The notes beneath the pieces were generated by a model. That model made no database searches, was not told where the DNA came from, and saw only the letters and a list, made by a program, of their open reading frames with translations. This document shows, one piece after another, positions 11,441-22,345 of a DNA stretch of 64,000 bases. The position numbers and the translations under genes were made by a program. Source of the DNA: Byssochlamys sp. IMV 00236 (taxonomy: Eukaryota > Ascomycota > Eurotiomycetes > Eurotiales > Thermoascaceae); the NCBI GenBank assembly GCA_001931875.2, contig MSJH02000598.1, forward strand, positions 1 to 64,000. Direction: 5' to 3'. Numbering within the stretch: position 1 is the stretch's first letter; every line of letters starts with the position of its first letter.

Positions 11441-12976
11441 AATGACCGAAACGTTTTCAACTCGGCTTCTTTGCCATATATACACCTTTTTAATGACTTC
11501 CATTTCCCACCTTTTTAACGATTCGCCAGACTGGAAGGGGAAAAGCTCTTTTTCTTTTTTGATTATGACACTGGACTATGAAACTGGGAACTGCATTATG
11601 AGCGGTAAACAATGAATGCTGGATATGGGAAGCTTCTTTTTTTTTACCATCTATGTTTCTTGAGCCCTATGTAACATTTTTTTTTCTCACGGGCATGATA
11701 TTATGTATAACGTCTTCCTTCTTCTCCTTCCCTCACCTTCCTACTCTATTCATTCTAGAGAGGAAACTTTGGTTTGGATTTACGATCATCATCCATTTGT
11801 ACAGGTATAGGTATAGGTGTTATTAGACGGTTTGTATATCGATCTGATTGATTCATTCATTGATTGATAATATGTCCGAGCCGAATGAATACGATATGGA
11901 CTTATGTATGTATGTATGTATCTGCGCAGAAGTATAACGAGCCGATGAACTCCGATAAAATTCTTGATTCCGATTATCTATCTACACGGGATATATTCGG
12001 TGTTTGGTAGATAATCTCCCTTCCTTCCGTTTTTTCGCCGCTGACTTCAGAGTACCATACTTAGGATCTATAGAGTAGGTGGCAAAGGCACCCATCCATC
12101 TGAGCATCCGGCGAGCATCCGCATCCGCATCCATCCGTCCTCGGTCTAGAATTGCATATAATCTTAGTAAGATTATCAATTAGTTATCAATACTCAATTC
12201 TTTTTTGAATAATAATTGACGACTTGAAGAAGGCATTCGAAATAAAATTTCTCAGAAAGATTGCTTATCCACGAAAAAAAAGAAGCTCCACGAATTGCGC
12301 ATCGTCTAGCTATAATAATTCAATGATTCAGGTCGAGCTTGCTCTATCTGGGTGTAATATTGCTACAGAACGCTGCAGACCGAGAGAGATAAAAAGGAGA
12401 ACAAGAAGAGAAAGGCTATATGGAAAAGAGAAAGAAAAAGAAAGGAAAAACAACAGATTGAGAACTGGTTATTCAAAGCCCGTGTGACCAGCCCGGATAT
12501 TTGAAAGGGGGGACGGGGGACGAGATCCCTGAGAGATGTAAGCGAACATAGAGGAGTGAGTTTTGTGTGTGTGTTAAAACAAGGGAAACGGAACTGGTGT
12601 CAAGACTGAAATAGCAAGGAAACAAAGAACAAAAAAAAGCCAGTAGCATCCGCGTTCACCGAACTTTTTGCGCAGAACGGGACGAAAGCATTGATGCCTG
12701 GATCCGGTCCGTACCAGCCAGGACTCGAAAACGAAGGGGCAGAAAGGAATAAGAAAAACAGCGCAAATAGATGCTTAAAAAGACAAGGCAACAGAATGTA
12801 CGCCAGATGTATAGCTAGCAACCGAGGCGGATTGCTAGCTTCCCTCCGCTATTGATAACAAATGAAAAAGCAAAAACAAGAACACGAGTAAGGAACGACA
12901 AATATACTTTGCGACGTATCAACAAAGGTGATGATAATAGCCAGAGAATCTTGAGGCTTGCTTCAACAGCCTCACT
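11441..12976. other. Convergent 3' region
   Basis: About 1.5 kb between the 3' ends of two convergent genes. It is AT-rich with poly-T runs (around 11635 and 11680) and a TATG tetranucleotide repeat at about 11903-11921. A short GCATCC-type repeat lies at about 12111-12137. Frames here are short and appear random. Confidence 0.6.
11903..11921 (+). repeat. TATG tetranucleotide microsatellite
   Basis: Four and a half tandem TATG units in the AT-rich 3' region after the membrane-protein gene. Read directly. Confidence 0.8.
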
Positions 12977-15900
12977 TTAAAGCTCGGTATGGATTTCCTC
13001 ATCCTTTTGCTTCTGCGTTTTCCGCTTCTTCACGACTTCCTCAAGGATGTTAAGTCTCTCGCGCGTCACGCGGATCGCATCATCCATTTCACGTTGGGAC
13101 ATTTTCTCCTCATTAATGCGCGTCTTCAGGTCATTGGCGCCCTTTAGCCGTTTACGCTGCCCCCCCTGGCGTGCCTGGGACCCGGAACGTGTGTCGACAA
13201 CAGGAAAACTGAGTCCGTCTAATCCCACTCGTTCTTCCAGCCAATTCCACAGTTCGCTTTCCTCCCTCACCCACATTTCTTCGTAGGCAGCGAGACGTTG
13301 CGGTACGGTCAAACCTGGATATGCCACTCCTGGGACCAACGTGGGGGCTCTTGCAGGACCTCTGACAAAGACGATAAACAGGAGAATGCCGATGATGCCA
13401 AGGGCGACATTGGAATTCCATAGCACTTTGAAGGGACTCAGAATAGGACCCAACGGCCCACGAAGAGGTTCAAAAATGCCCCAAGTCTCTGCTTCGCGTT
13501 GCTTAGCCTCGAGCGCTGCGCTTACAGCAGCTGCAGTCGCGGCCTCAGAAGTAGAAGTATCTCCTTTCCTGCGTCGGCCTTTGCCTGCCTTGCTACCGCT
13601 CTTGGCTACACCATTTGTACGTCCCTGAGGTGCGACAGATGCCTTGAGGACCCTGATGAGATCGTTCCCGAAGGCAATTTGACCGTCAGTTGCGCCCTTT
13701 TCGATGGGGCCTTTGAGCCAACTCTTTCCTGACCACTCAATCGTGCACGTCATCAAGAACCGTGTCTGGTTCCCAGGCGCCCAGGTGAACAAGTATTTCG
13801 TTTTGACACAAAACACGTTTCCGCTAGGGACATCGGGCGTCTGCGTTGCTAAAGTCACAAGTACTGCCTTTTCCAGATCAAGATAATCCAATGTCTCGGT
13901 GCTGATACACTTTGTCTGTTTGGGTCCAATCGATCCGTTGAGAGGCTTGATATAAGAGTACTGTCGGCTTTTGTTATCGTTTGACAGGCCCTTCTTATCA
14001 TCTTCGAATTGTAATTCAGTAGCTTTTTGATCCTCGAGGAGGAACTTGTTCATGAATGCGCCAGACGCGGGACCAAAGACTAGTGTATACACCTTGCCAA
14101 GAGGTGCAGGGATGACCTCGTCTTTAATAAGTCTCTCATATCGTCCGGAGGGGTCGGTGAATTCAGTAGGCGCATGAGTGGCAGGTCCTGGAAAGTCCGC
14201 GCCAGATTCCCCGGCTGCGGGAGCTTTCCCACCACCTTTGGTATCACTAGTGAAATTGATCCCAGGGGACGGTGTCGCCCCATTGCTGCTCTGCTGGATC
14301 CCAGATGCTTTGCGGCTAAGGGGCTTCGCGGGTTCTTCATGCTCACTAGCAGCAACACTTCCTTCTCCTGCTTCGACGAAACTCTCCATGCCATCACCAT
14401 CCTCGTCTTCGTCGTAGATTTCTTCCTCATCCGATAAGTCACTTTCTGCCTCGCTCTCGTCTGCTTTTTCGGTCTTGTCACCAGTTCCTTGCGTGATCCG
14501 AGTCCCGTTGATGGAGCTCTTCAATGCAGGGTGATTGATCTTCCAAATATTGACCATCACATCATAAGTTGTCTCTCGGCTAAGTAGACTTCGGAAGATG
14601 TGTCTAGCATGAAGCGTCTGGATTGCGATTGCATTGGGAAACACCATAGCAGTGTTTTCCTTCTCGATCGCCACTACTTCGTCAAAGCTGATTACAAGCG
14701 TGGTCACCCAGCCAAGAATATTGCTGGAGAAGCAGATATGGCCTTCGGAGATGTAGATGCGGCCTGCAAGGATGATATCCCGCTGAAGCGCACAACTGTA
14801 ATCCTCGATGAGATAGTCATCCTCAGGGACACTCCGGAAGGTTTGATGGAAGTCTCGATTTCGCTTCTTGCTAGCAACGGCAAAGCCCGTGAGACGAGGT
14901 GCACTCGAGTTCGCTCCTGGTATCCCCAGAGCAAGAGCGCTGGCACCCACCGCACCGATGGTTGATATTGTCGCCCCAGAGGAGCCTCTGTGTCGACGCT
15001 GTGCAAGGCGACTGCGGACACTCCCACTTCTTTTGACACTATTACCGGGCTCCCCATCGACGACACTGCCGGTGGGGGTTGTCTGTTCGCCAGAGCCCTG
15101 TCCGATTATTGAAGCACTGGGGCGAACTTCCAGTCCATCTCCTGCAGCGACAGGCGGGGTTGTTGAGCCCTCGGACGGCTTCCCATACGCCATGGAGATA
15201 GCCCGTGCAGCCCGCATGTCCTCCAGCCTTGATGCCACTTCGTCTCGCTGCGATGCCGTACTTTTACGATAGTCAGCAGCTGTATCCGGTTTGGTTATGA
15301 CAACGCCATCCTTCGTTGTGACCACACCCCCGCTGGTGGCTTCAATGTCGAACTGACTGATGTTCAGGTCACCATTCCCAAGGGTATCGACAGCCATCTG
15401 TCTTTTCTCCTCCTCTCGTTCATTCGTTGCTTGGGAGGCAATTCCAGAAATCTCGCCAGCGGATGGGTTCTCATTATCTGGAGACGTAGGCTGTGTCGAA
15501 CTGCGAGCCCTCGTTTGTGTATTTAGGGTATTGCTTATCGTAGACGCTGCATTTTGAGCGACAGAAAATACTGAGGAGAAAAAACCACCTTGTTGATTAG
15601 CCGATGGAGTTCGGGAACCGGCAGTTTTTGATTCTTCCAACGTTGGGCTCAGAGAGGCGCTTATCGAGTTCGATAGTTTACTCGGTTGATGAACTGAAGA
15701 GGCTGACCGCACGCGTCTGTGAGATATCATGTTTCCGGACGGGCTAACTACAGTCCCTGGCGGCAAGTTGTTCAGTCCCTTGACGGACTCAGGGGAAGTT
15801 GTAAGATCCGCCGTCGTCACTTTCAGAGGTCGCAGATCTGTGGGAGTGGGAGGAGTGACTGTTGTTTGAGGTGCAGGAATACTACTTTCCGGGGGGGTCT

Positions 15901-16991
15901 TCGGACCGCGCTCAGGCGACGTTCCATTTTTGTAACTGTCCTCGACCTCATCGGTAGGGATGGGTTTCGGAACAGGTGGTGGTGGACTTTCAGTGACAGC
16001 CTTGGCCGCTCGTTTGGCCGAGAGACTATTAGTCCTGCTGCGACTGAAGATATTCCGCCCACTTTTACCGCCAGATGATTTTCCTGATGTCCGGTCCGGG
16101 CTGACGCTTGGCGATTTCTTCTCCTGGGAAGGATTGAAAGCATCCTTCAGCCTTCTTCCCGGGGAAACATTCCTCTTCTTCGAACTGCCGTCTCCTGGGA
16201 TCTCAAGAGTCGAATCGTTTGTCGTGAAAGACCTCAATGGTAGGTCCTGATTTGAGTCGGAGGCAGGAACAGCGGGCGCACTGCCTGACGAAGCAGTATC
16301 TGCATTGTCTGCCTTGGAGTCATCGTTGTCATCTGCAGCAGTAGTCGTGATGAGCGGAGAGGAAGATGTGTAGAATCCGGAGTGAGAATCTTGAACGGAG
16401 ATGGAGGGAGTCCTACGACACAATGTGTTAGTCTGAGGCATTGGTCCTTTTAACAGGGAAAGGACATGTAGCGTATTGAGGGCCATTGGCAGAACGCAAC
16501 TTGCGAGGGACTTTTACAAGTTCAGCTGACCACAGGCGTAACATAGTAGCGTTGACTTACCCATCAGGCTCAGAGTCATCCGTCAAGAGATTGCCTGTCT
16601 GTTCATTCTCCGGTGGACTCCGACTACCGTTGAGAGACGTCCCCGACGCACCCGATCCTGAATTCCCGTCCTGAGAAGCGATACCACTACCCCTTCGCGA
16701 GTCTGTGGCTGCACTGAGTTGCGATGACAACTCATTGTCTGACTTCTTCCTCCATCTCCGTCCTTTGGGGAAGAGCTTCGATATCCCGTTGGCATGCGCC
16801 TTATCCTCCGAACCCCCGCTGGTTTGCGGTCTGAGTATGTCGCTAGTGGATTCCGTCGACGACCGTCGAGTGCCCTTGGACACATTGGCTGTATTCTCTA
16901 CATCATTGGCAATGGTCCAATGGCGCTGAGGGTTCCCAAAGACCTTCTTAGGGTCAGCGGGAGCGGGTGACGTCTCGTGCGCAACGTCCAT
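12977..16991 (-). CDS. GRAM - VASt domain sterol transfer protein (Ysp2/Lam family)
   Basis: Lam/GRAMD1 proteins sit in the ER at membrane contact sites and move sterol from the plasma membrane. Start is the ATG at 16991 (MDVAHETS); the frame extends to a TTG at 17051 but has no earlier ATG before a stop. One intron, 16560-16413, joins ...DSEPDG to TPSISVQD; total 1,288 residues. The N-terminal half is Ser/Pro-rich and low complexity. A GRAM domain (about 660-770) begins FHQTFRSVPEDDYLIEDYSC and continues through HICFSSNILGWV. A VASt domain (about 895-1070) follows, starting DPSGRYERLIKDEVIPAPLG. A single transmembrane helix VALGIIGILLFIVFV (about 1148) and a charged C-terminal coiled segment complete it. 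An acidic linker separates GRAM and VASt. Confidence 0.9.
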
Positions 16992-17828
16992 GGATGTATG
17001 TGCTTGTGCTGTGCTTGTGCCTGTGCCTGTGCTTGTTCCTTCAACTCGCAAAAGTCCCCAATGATGAAATCGAGTGTGTTGTCCCTAGTTGATGATGGAT
17101 AGCGCCTGCGCTTAAAGTCCGAGGGAATGGAATAGTAACGGTATGATTTTAAGGACGCAAGGACATGATCTGTTACCGGCTGGCAGCGGTGATGTTAGCA
17201 GCACGTATGAGCAGTTGGTGCCAAGCGCCTGCAAGGAGCGTAGTACGGGAGGACGACTGTCAAGACGGGATCTGAGGATGAAAGATCAAGGCCAGCCCGC
17301 AGCATTGTCCGTTCCAGGAGGCTGGCGGTGGATGGCTTTGGAGATGGGAGAGACAGTAGAAATGATGGCTAGATAGCACCGCAGTATTATTGAGAGTACG
17401 GGGGGAGGTGGAGGCGTTCTCCTTGAGCTGAGCTGCCGTCTGTCTGTCGTTCTCAGGAGGCTGCGGGGGGCGGTGAGCCAAGACCAGCGGAGTGACCTGG
17501 AAGGTACTTACAAGTCGGTGCTGTTTGCAGCTCAAAGTAAGTACCACGAGAGTACCTCCCACCCCAGCCCAGCCCGCCTGGAACGGCCGATCTGAACCTT
17601 ACGTGTTTTACCCCGTTTCCCGCGTCCGAAACAGGTAACTTTGGCGTATTCCCGTAACGCCTCGTACGTAACTTACCGTCTTCGTCATGGCGTCACAGGG
17701 TCTGGTCTTGCCCGCATAGTTAATTGTTCATTGATTGTTCACAGCAGCCATCGCGACAAGCTGACACTGCGCCTGAAGTCATAGTCGGCAGTGGCAGCTG
17801 CTCAGCACTCGCTGCCAACCGAATAACT
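16992..17828. promoter_or_regulatory. Divergent promoter: sterol-transfer gene / atg38
   Basis: The 837 bases between two ATGs facing away from each other must contain both promoters. Immediately before the minus-strand ATG is an imperfect GTGCTT/GTGCCT repeat (about 17000-17035). No other element was identified with confidence. Confidence 0.6.
17000..17035 (-). repeat. Imperfect GTGCTT/GTGCCT hexamer repeat
   Basis: About six imperfect copies of a TGTGC(T/C) unit lie just upstream of the chosen ATG at 16991, in frame with it but preceded only by a TTG. If translated from a non-ATG codon they would add a Thr/Gly/Ser-rich tail (TSTGTGTSTAQAH). Most simply a leader microsatellite. Confidence 0.6.
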
Positions 17829-19639
17829 ATGGAGACAGCTCCGTTAACCTTGGTACGTGCCCTGGAACAGTGGTCGTGTGGGAATAATAGGTTCTGACCA
17901 GCGATTCCCAGGCTCACACGCATGCGCGGAACGCATTAATCGAGACTCGCAAATCGAATCCCGTAGCAGCCAGCGAAGAACATGATCTAGCCGCAGGCGA
18001 GTTTGCGACAGCGGCTCAGAGCAATGCAGATCCGGAGGTACGTATCATTTCCATCACCTCAACTGGATGGATGGTCTAACAACGCTCTCTACAGGCACTG
18101 CGCACGCTTCACCTGCTCGAACAACACCATAAGAAGCTGGCTGAGATCCTCCGATTTCAACATGAGCATCCTAGTGCGGCGGCTGGAGATTCCGTAAGCG
18201 TCGCATCTCACCCTCCAGCCAATCTGCCAGGAACCGGTGAGGCGGGGTCAGCGAAGATAACAGCCGACGCTCACCAGCATCCCCCACGGCTACCAGGACA
18301 CAACCTTCCTTTGCCAAGGGAGACCTCGTCTATTGCGAGTAACTTAGCATCTGCGCGCGGAATACCAGCTAACCCTCCTCGTCGTTCGTCGCCTGTGTCA
18401 CCTACATTATCCGCCCACCATGCTGGTGCTCGAATGACTGAATCGCCAAAGGGAAGGACGGGCGATGCACGACTGCGAGATGCTCAATCGCAGGCAGCAC
18501 GGGAACGCAGTGGTCGGGTACCTGCGCCTAAGCAGCCCTGGGCACCCCCTTCGATTAGCCCTACAGATATCACGTCGCATCAGGTTGTCCCTGCAGACGC
18601 CGCGGAGACGGGACAGCCAAAAAGCAGGCTTCTCTCTACCGAGGAGCCATTCCAGCGCTTCTACTCCACTTTTGAAGGGCTTATATCCAAGCTCTCTGCG
18701 CCGTTGGCTTTTGCAGGTCTTCCTCTGGGCAGTGATACCTCCGGACATACAGACTCAGCTCGTCAGAAGTCACTTGCCGAGACCAAAGTTGACCGCGCCA
18801 ATGCGACTCGTGATCGTCCCGTTTCTGAACCAGACGTGAACAGGCTTTTCTCACGCGCCGCCCTGCGAGCAATCCGCGACACGAATGGAGGAACACCCGG
18901 AAGCGCAGCGGAATCGTTTTACGTGGTTCCCACCACAGGTGGCACCGTCTCTTACGCCGGAATCCTCTCCAGGGCCGAGAAGGAAGCACGGAGAAACAGC
19001 ATGGACGAGGAAGAAGACTTCGTTGATGCTCGTGAAACTCCGTCTTCCCCTGAGATGGTCCAAAATCTGGGCGGCAGCAGGAATAAGGGCAAAGCGTCAC
19101 GCAGTACGGATGCATCTGGCATCAGAAATACTAAGACCCTGGAGGAGCTGCGTATGGAGAATGAGGCTCTGAAGCAGCTCTCAGATACTCTGTCCAAACG
19201 TTTACATATGTGGGAGGTGAACGCTCAGACGTCATCCCTGGCACTTCAACAGTCTCTGAAAGCGATGCATCAACACAATCCTGCTGGGCAACCGATTAGC
19301 CTTCCGTCTCCTGTACCTTCTACCGTGCCACACCAGCAGCGCCCAGCAGGAGACGAGAGTGACCAGCGGCTGAAAGAGCTCGAGGAGAAGGTCCGACGTG
19401 CCGAGAAAGATCTCGAAAAAGTCGGTCGCGAAAATGAAAAGCTGAAGAGCGTGTTGGGCCGGTACCGGGAACGATGGGAGAAGCTCAAAGAAGGGGCTAA
19501 AACCAGACGCAATGCAGAAGCCTCTGGTGCAACTAGCAGCACGGGTGCGAAGAGGAACGGAGATGGTGATAGTACAGTTGGTGATTCTGTGCCACCTACC
19601 CCAAGGACTGAAAGTGCTCCCCCAGCTGGAGGCGAATAG
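17829..19639 (+). CDS. atg38: Autophagy PI3-kinase complex subunit, Atg38/NRBF2-like
   Basis: Atg38/NRBF2 binds the Vps34-Vps15-Atg6-Atg14 complex I and supports autophagosome formation. Exons 17829-17852, 17912-18037 and 18095-19639 give 564 residues; introns are 59 and 57 nt, both phase 0. The first 80 residues form an MIT-like helical unit, beginning APLTL-AHTHARNALIE and including ALRTLHLLEQHHKKLAEIL. This parallels NRBF2, which begins PLNLAHQQSRRAD. A long Ser/Pro-rich linker follows. Two coiled coils come next: about 397-425 (LEELRMENEALKQLSDTL) and 472-522 (LKELEEKVRRAEKDLEKVG). MIT plus coiled coil is the known architecture. Family call is from remembered similarity of the N-terminus; sequence conservation of this family is low. 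Confidence 0.72.
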
Positions 19640-20386
19640 TTCATGACGACGGCACGATTATTCTTTTTTATTCCCCTTAAACACGAAGCTCCATTCCTAT
19701 GTCTTTATCAGCAGTATGTATGAATATCTACGAAGGACGAATTATGATTTAGGCTTCAATTCAAAAAGTATTATAATAATTCACGGATGCTGCATGACTT
19801 GGCCGAGCCATGAAAGAAGAATTCGTAGAGGAGAACCCCAAGAAAATATAAAACAAAAAATCCTCGCTATAGTAGATCACGGCGCGAGGATCCCTCCTAA
19901 GATATAAAGCAGTGCGCATGACATTATTTCACAATATTCCCACTTCCAGACAATGATAAGCTAGAGAGCACCATACTAAACAGAAAGGAGAATCTTTCAG
20001 TCTAAGAAATAGCTATAGATCGTTATCTAAACCGAGGGAGGAAGTTATCAGCTCAGTCCTCAAGCTGAAGACTACATGTTAAATAGTACTTTTTGTATTA
20101 TGCTCTCTAGTATATCTGGTATGAGGTTGCATCATCAAACAGCGCTAAATATAAATTCTAAGTACACCATTTCACGCCATTACGCAAATAGTAGACAGGA
20201 TTCAACACTAGTCAAGTACAATTCTTGGAAAGTTGAACACATATCACCCCCGCCCAATTAAGAACTATAGGGGACGGGCCTCACTGGGGAGATTTTGTAA
20301 GATAATGTCTATAGAATGACTAGTAGTCAGTACTTATTATGCTCACATAGACCTTTTTTTTCTTTTTTATTTTTATTTCAAATCAC
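19640..20386. other. Convergent 3' region
   Basis: AT-rich 3' sequences of atg38 and of the mitoferrin gene, about 750 bases. Poly-T/A-rich tract at about 20350-20380 immediately after the mitoferrin stop. No gene recognised. Confidence 0.6.
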
Positions 20387-21665
20387 TCACCTAGCCATCT
20401 CATACGACATCCAACAGATCGCTGTACTTGGGGCAATATTAACAGTCCTAGGGACCATTCCCCTCCCAAAACCCCTATAACCCTCAAGTTGATAGACCAA
20501 TTTCGTCGCAGCCCACAAGCCATTACAGCTCCGAATGCGCGGATCGGGACTACTCCCCTTGGTCTGCAACAGGGTCTTGACGACATCCAACGGATTCGTC
20601 AACACAGCACCAAGCGATCCTGCCAGACCGCCAACAACAGAGTGCTTGAGCGGGTCATACGTCCCGGTGGGGTTGAGGATTTTCGAAAAGGAATCGTACG
20701 CAGCGAATTGGATAGCGGCAAAGGGTATTGTCATGCAAATGGTGGCTGGATAAGAGATGAAGAAGGATCGGAGTCCTTCGGTGCGATACATTGTAGTCGC
20801 GCAGTCGATGCTGCCGCGGTAGGTTGAGTCGTGAAGCTGAAGGCGTTGCTTGACGACTGTATATATATATGATGTGGTTAGCTTCTGTGGTGGTATTCGA
20901 TGTCTTGTTTGAGGACCGAACTAGTACCGTCAAATGGGTTCATGAGGGCGTCGCTCGCCATGGTGGCTAAAGCGCCAGCGGTAGCTTTTTTCGTATTCTA
21001 TTAGTCTTGAATAACTTACGTGGGTTGAAATATGGTAAGGGGATGATAAAACATACCTGTTTCCAGAATATAATGTTCTGTTGATGATGTGGCTCCAAGA
21101 AGCTCCTTGGCTCCTTCGTACGTAGCAAAATAGACTGCATGGGCAGGGCCTATAGAGCGGATGGAGGTTAGAATTAGATTAAAGGGCACGTACTTAGAGA
21201 AGATGCAAAACATACCAGCTCCGAGAATTACACTGTTGACTCCTCTCCACATAGACCGTAGTCCTTCTCGTTGGAACATCCTCGTAGCAGCGCTTCCCAT
21301 GCTATTGTACACCGCACCCGGTGATGGACTGAGAACCTGCAGTCTGGTCTATACACCAAGAGGCTCCCAAGTCAGATGGAACTGAAACAAACAGCAAGAA
21401 ACAAAACACAACAAAACAAAGGATCCATTCATATTACGACCTTAATAGCATCAACAGGATACATAACTGTATGCTCCATAATGCCAGCGAAAGCACCCGC
21501 AGCCAGGTTCGCACCTAGACTTGTCCCAGGCGCGAGACCCTCGTAGTCATACCTGAGATTGGTATATCAGCTTATACATCCTTTCTTATGCATGAGGAAA
21601 ACACTAGAATCGTACTCTATGGGCTCTTGCGCCAGTGCGCTCGAGGCAGGAGGCGGAGTAGCCAT
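20387..21665 (-). CDS. mrs3/4: Mitochondrial iron carrier (mitoferrin, Mrs3/Mrs4)
   Basis: Mitoferrin imports Fe2+ across the inner mitochondrial membrane for heme and Fe-S synthesis. Six exons: 21665-21616, 21552-21441, 21348-21216, 21149-21057, 20984-20928, 20856-20387; product 304 residues, the usual carrier length. Three carrier repeats are visible with signatures PVDAIKTRLQ, PFDVVKQRLQ and [10 protein letters not shown]. The second repeat contains the [20 protein letters not shown] region typical of the Mrs3/4 subgroup. The N-terminus is short and uncleaved-looking ([17 protein letters not shown]). All junctions keep frame, but the acceptor before exon 5 is a purine-rich AAAAAAG rather than a pyrimidine-AG. 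Confidence 0.9.
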
Positions 21666-22345
21666 TGTGATGATCCTTTTTTCCCCTCACGTTTCTAAGT
21701 TGGATCCATTCACGGACGAACAACGATATATATATATATTGATATTAATATTTGTCCGTGTGGAATTGTCGTAGAGTCCAGATGGAAGTTAGAAAGTTGA
21801 TAATGTTATGGTATAGAATTATTTCGCGCCTCCGTCTTACTCCGACTCGGTGGTAAAAGGGCGATGTCGGACTAACTGGCTATGGGGGAAGAAGAACGAC
21901 GGATTTGCGCTCGGCCGAGGTTGTGGGGCGGAGTTCTCGGGGTAAAACGTGTGTTGATCGTTCACTTCTTGTTCGAGAACAGAAAACGCTGGTGTGGGAA
22001 TGGTGGAGCAAACAAGGGCAGATCTCAGCCAGTTGTGATGATCACAACGGAGTACGGGGATGGGTTGTTAGTGGGACGTTTATGAAACTCTTTGTTGCTT
22101 GATGCGCTGTCGCTTATAGTTATGCCTATCTATCCCCGATGTTTATCAAACACATAATGGAGACGAGCCTCTATAAATTATGCTTGCTCATGGGGTAGAT
22201 TTTTATTGGGATCGTGGAAGGCTAATACGGACATTGTATGCTAGAATGTGGATTCTGTCATCAGATCGAGGCTGCTTAAGGGTATCAGGTAACGTGCATT
22301 AATCAAGAACAATTCCACCAGGCCAGAAAGAACCTGTAGATGAGG
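21666..22345. other. Intergenic: mitoferrin promoter
   Basis: About 680 bases between two minus-strand genes. It includes an (AT)n stretch at about 21726-21739, some 60-75 bp upstream of the mitoferrin ATG. Short ORFs at 21882-22102 look random. No GATA-type iron-regulatory pair (HGATAR tandem) was noticed. Confidence 0.5.

Noticed and set aside
16992..17051. Upstream TTG start for the GRAM/VASt protein
   Set aside because: Nuclear fungal genes initiate at ATG; the added residues come from a simple repeat. The ATG at 16991 was used instead.
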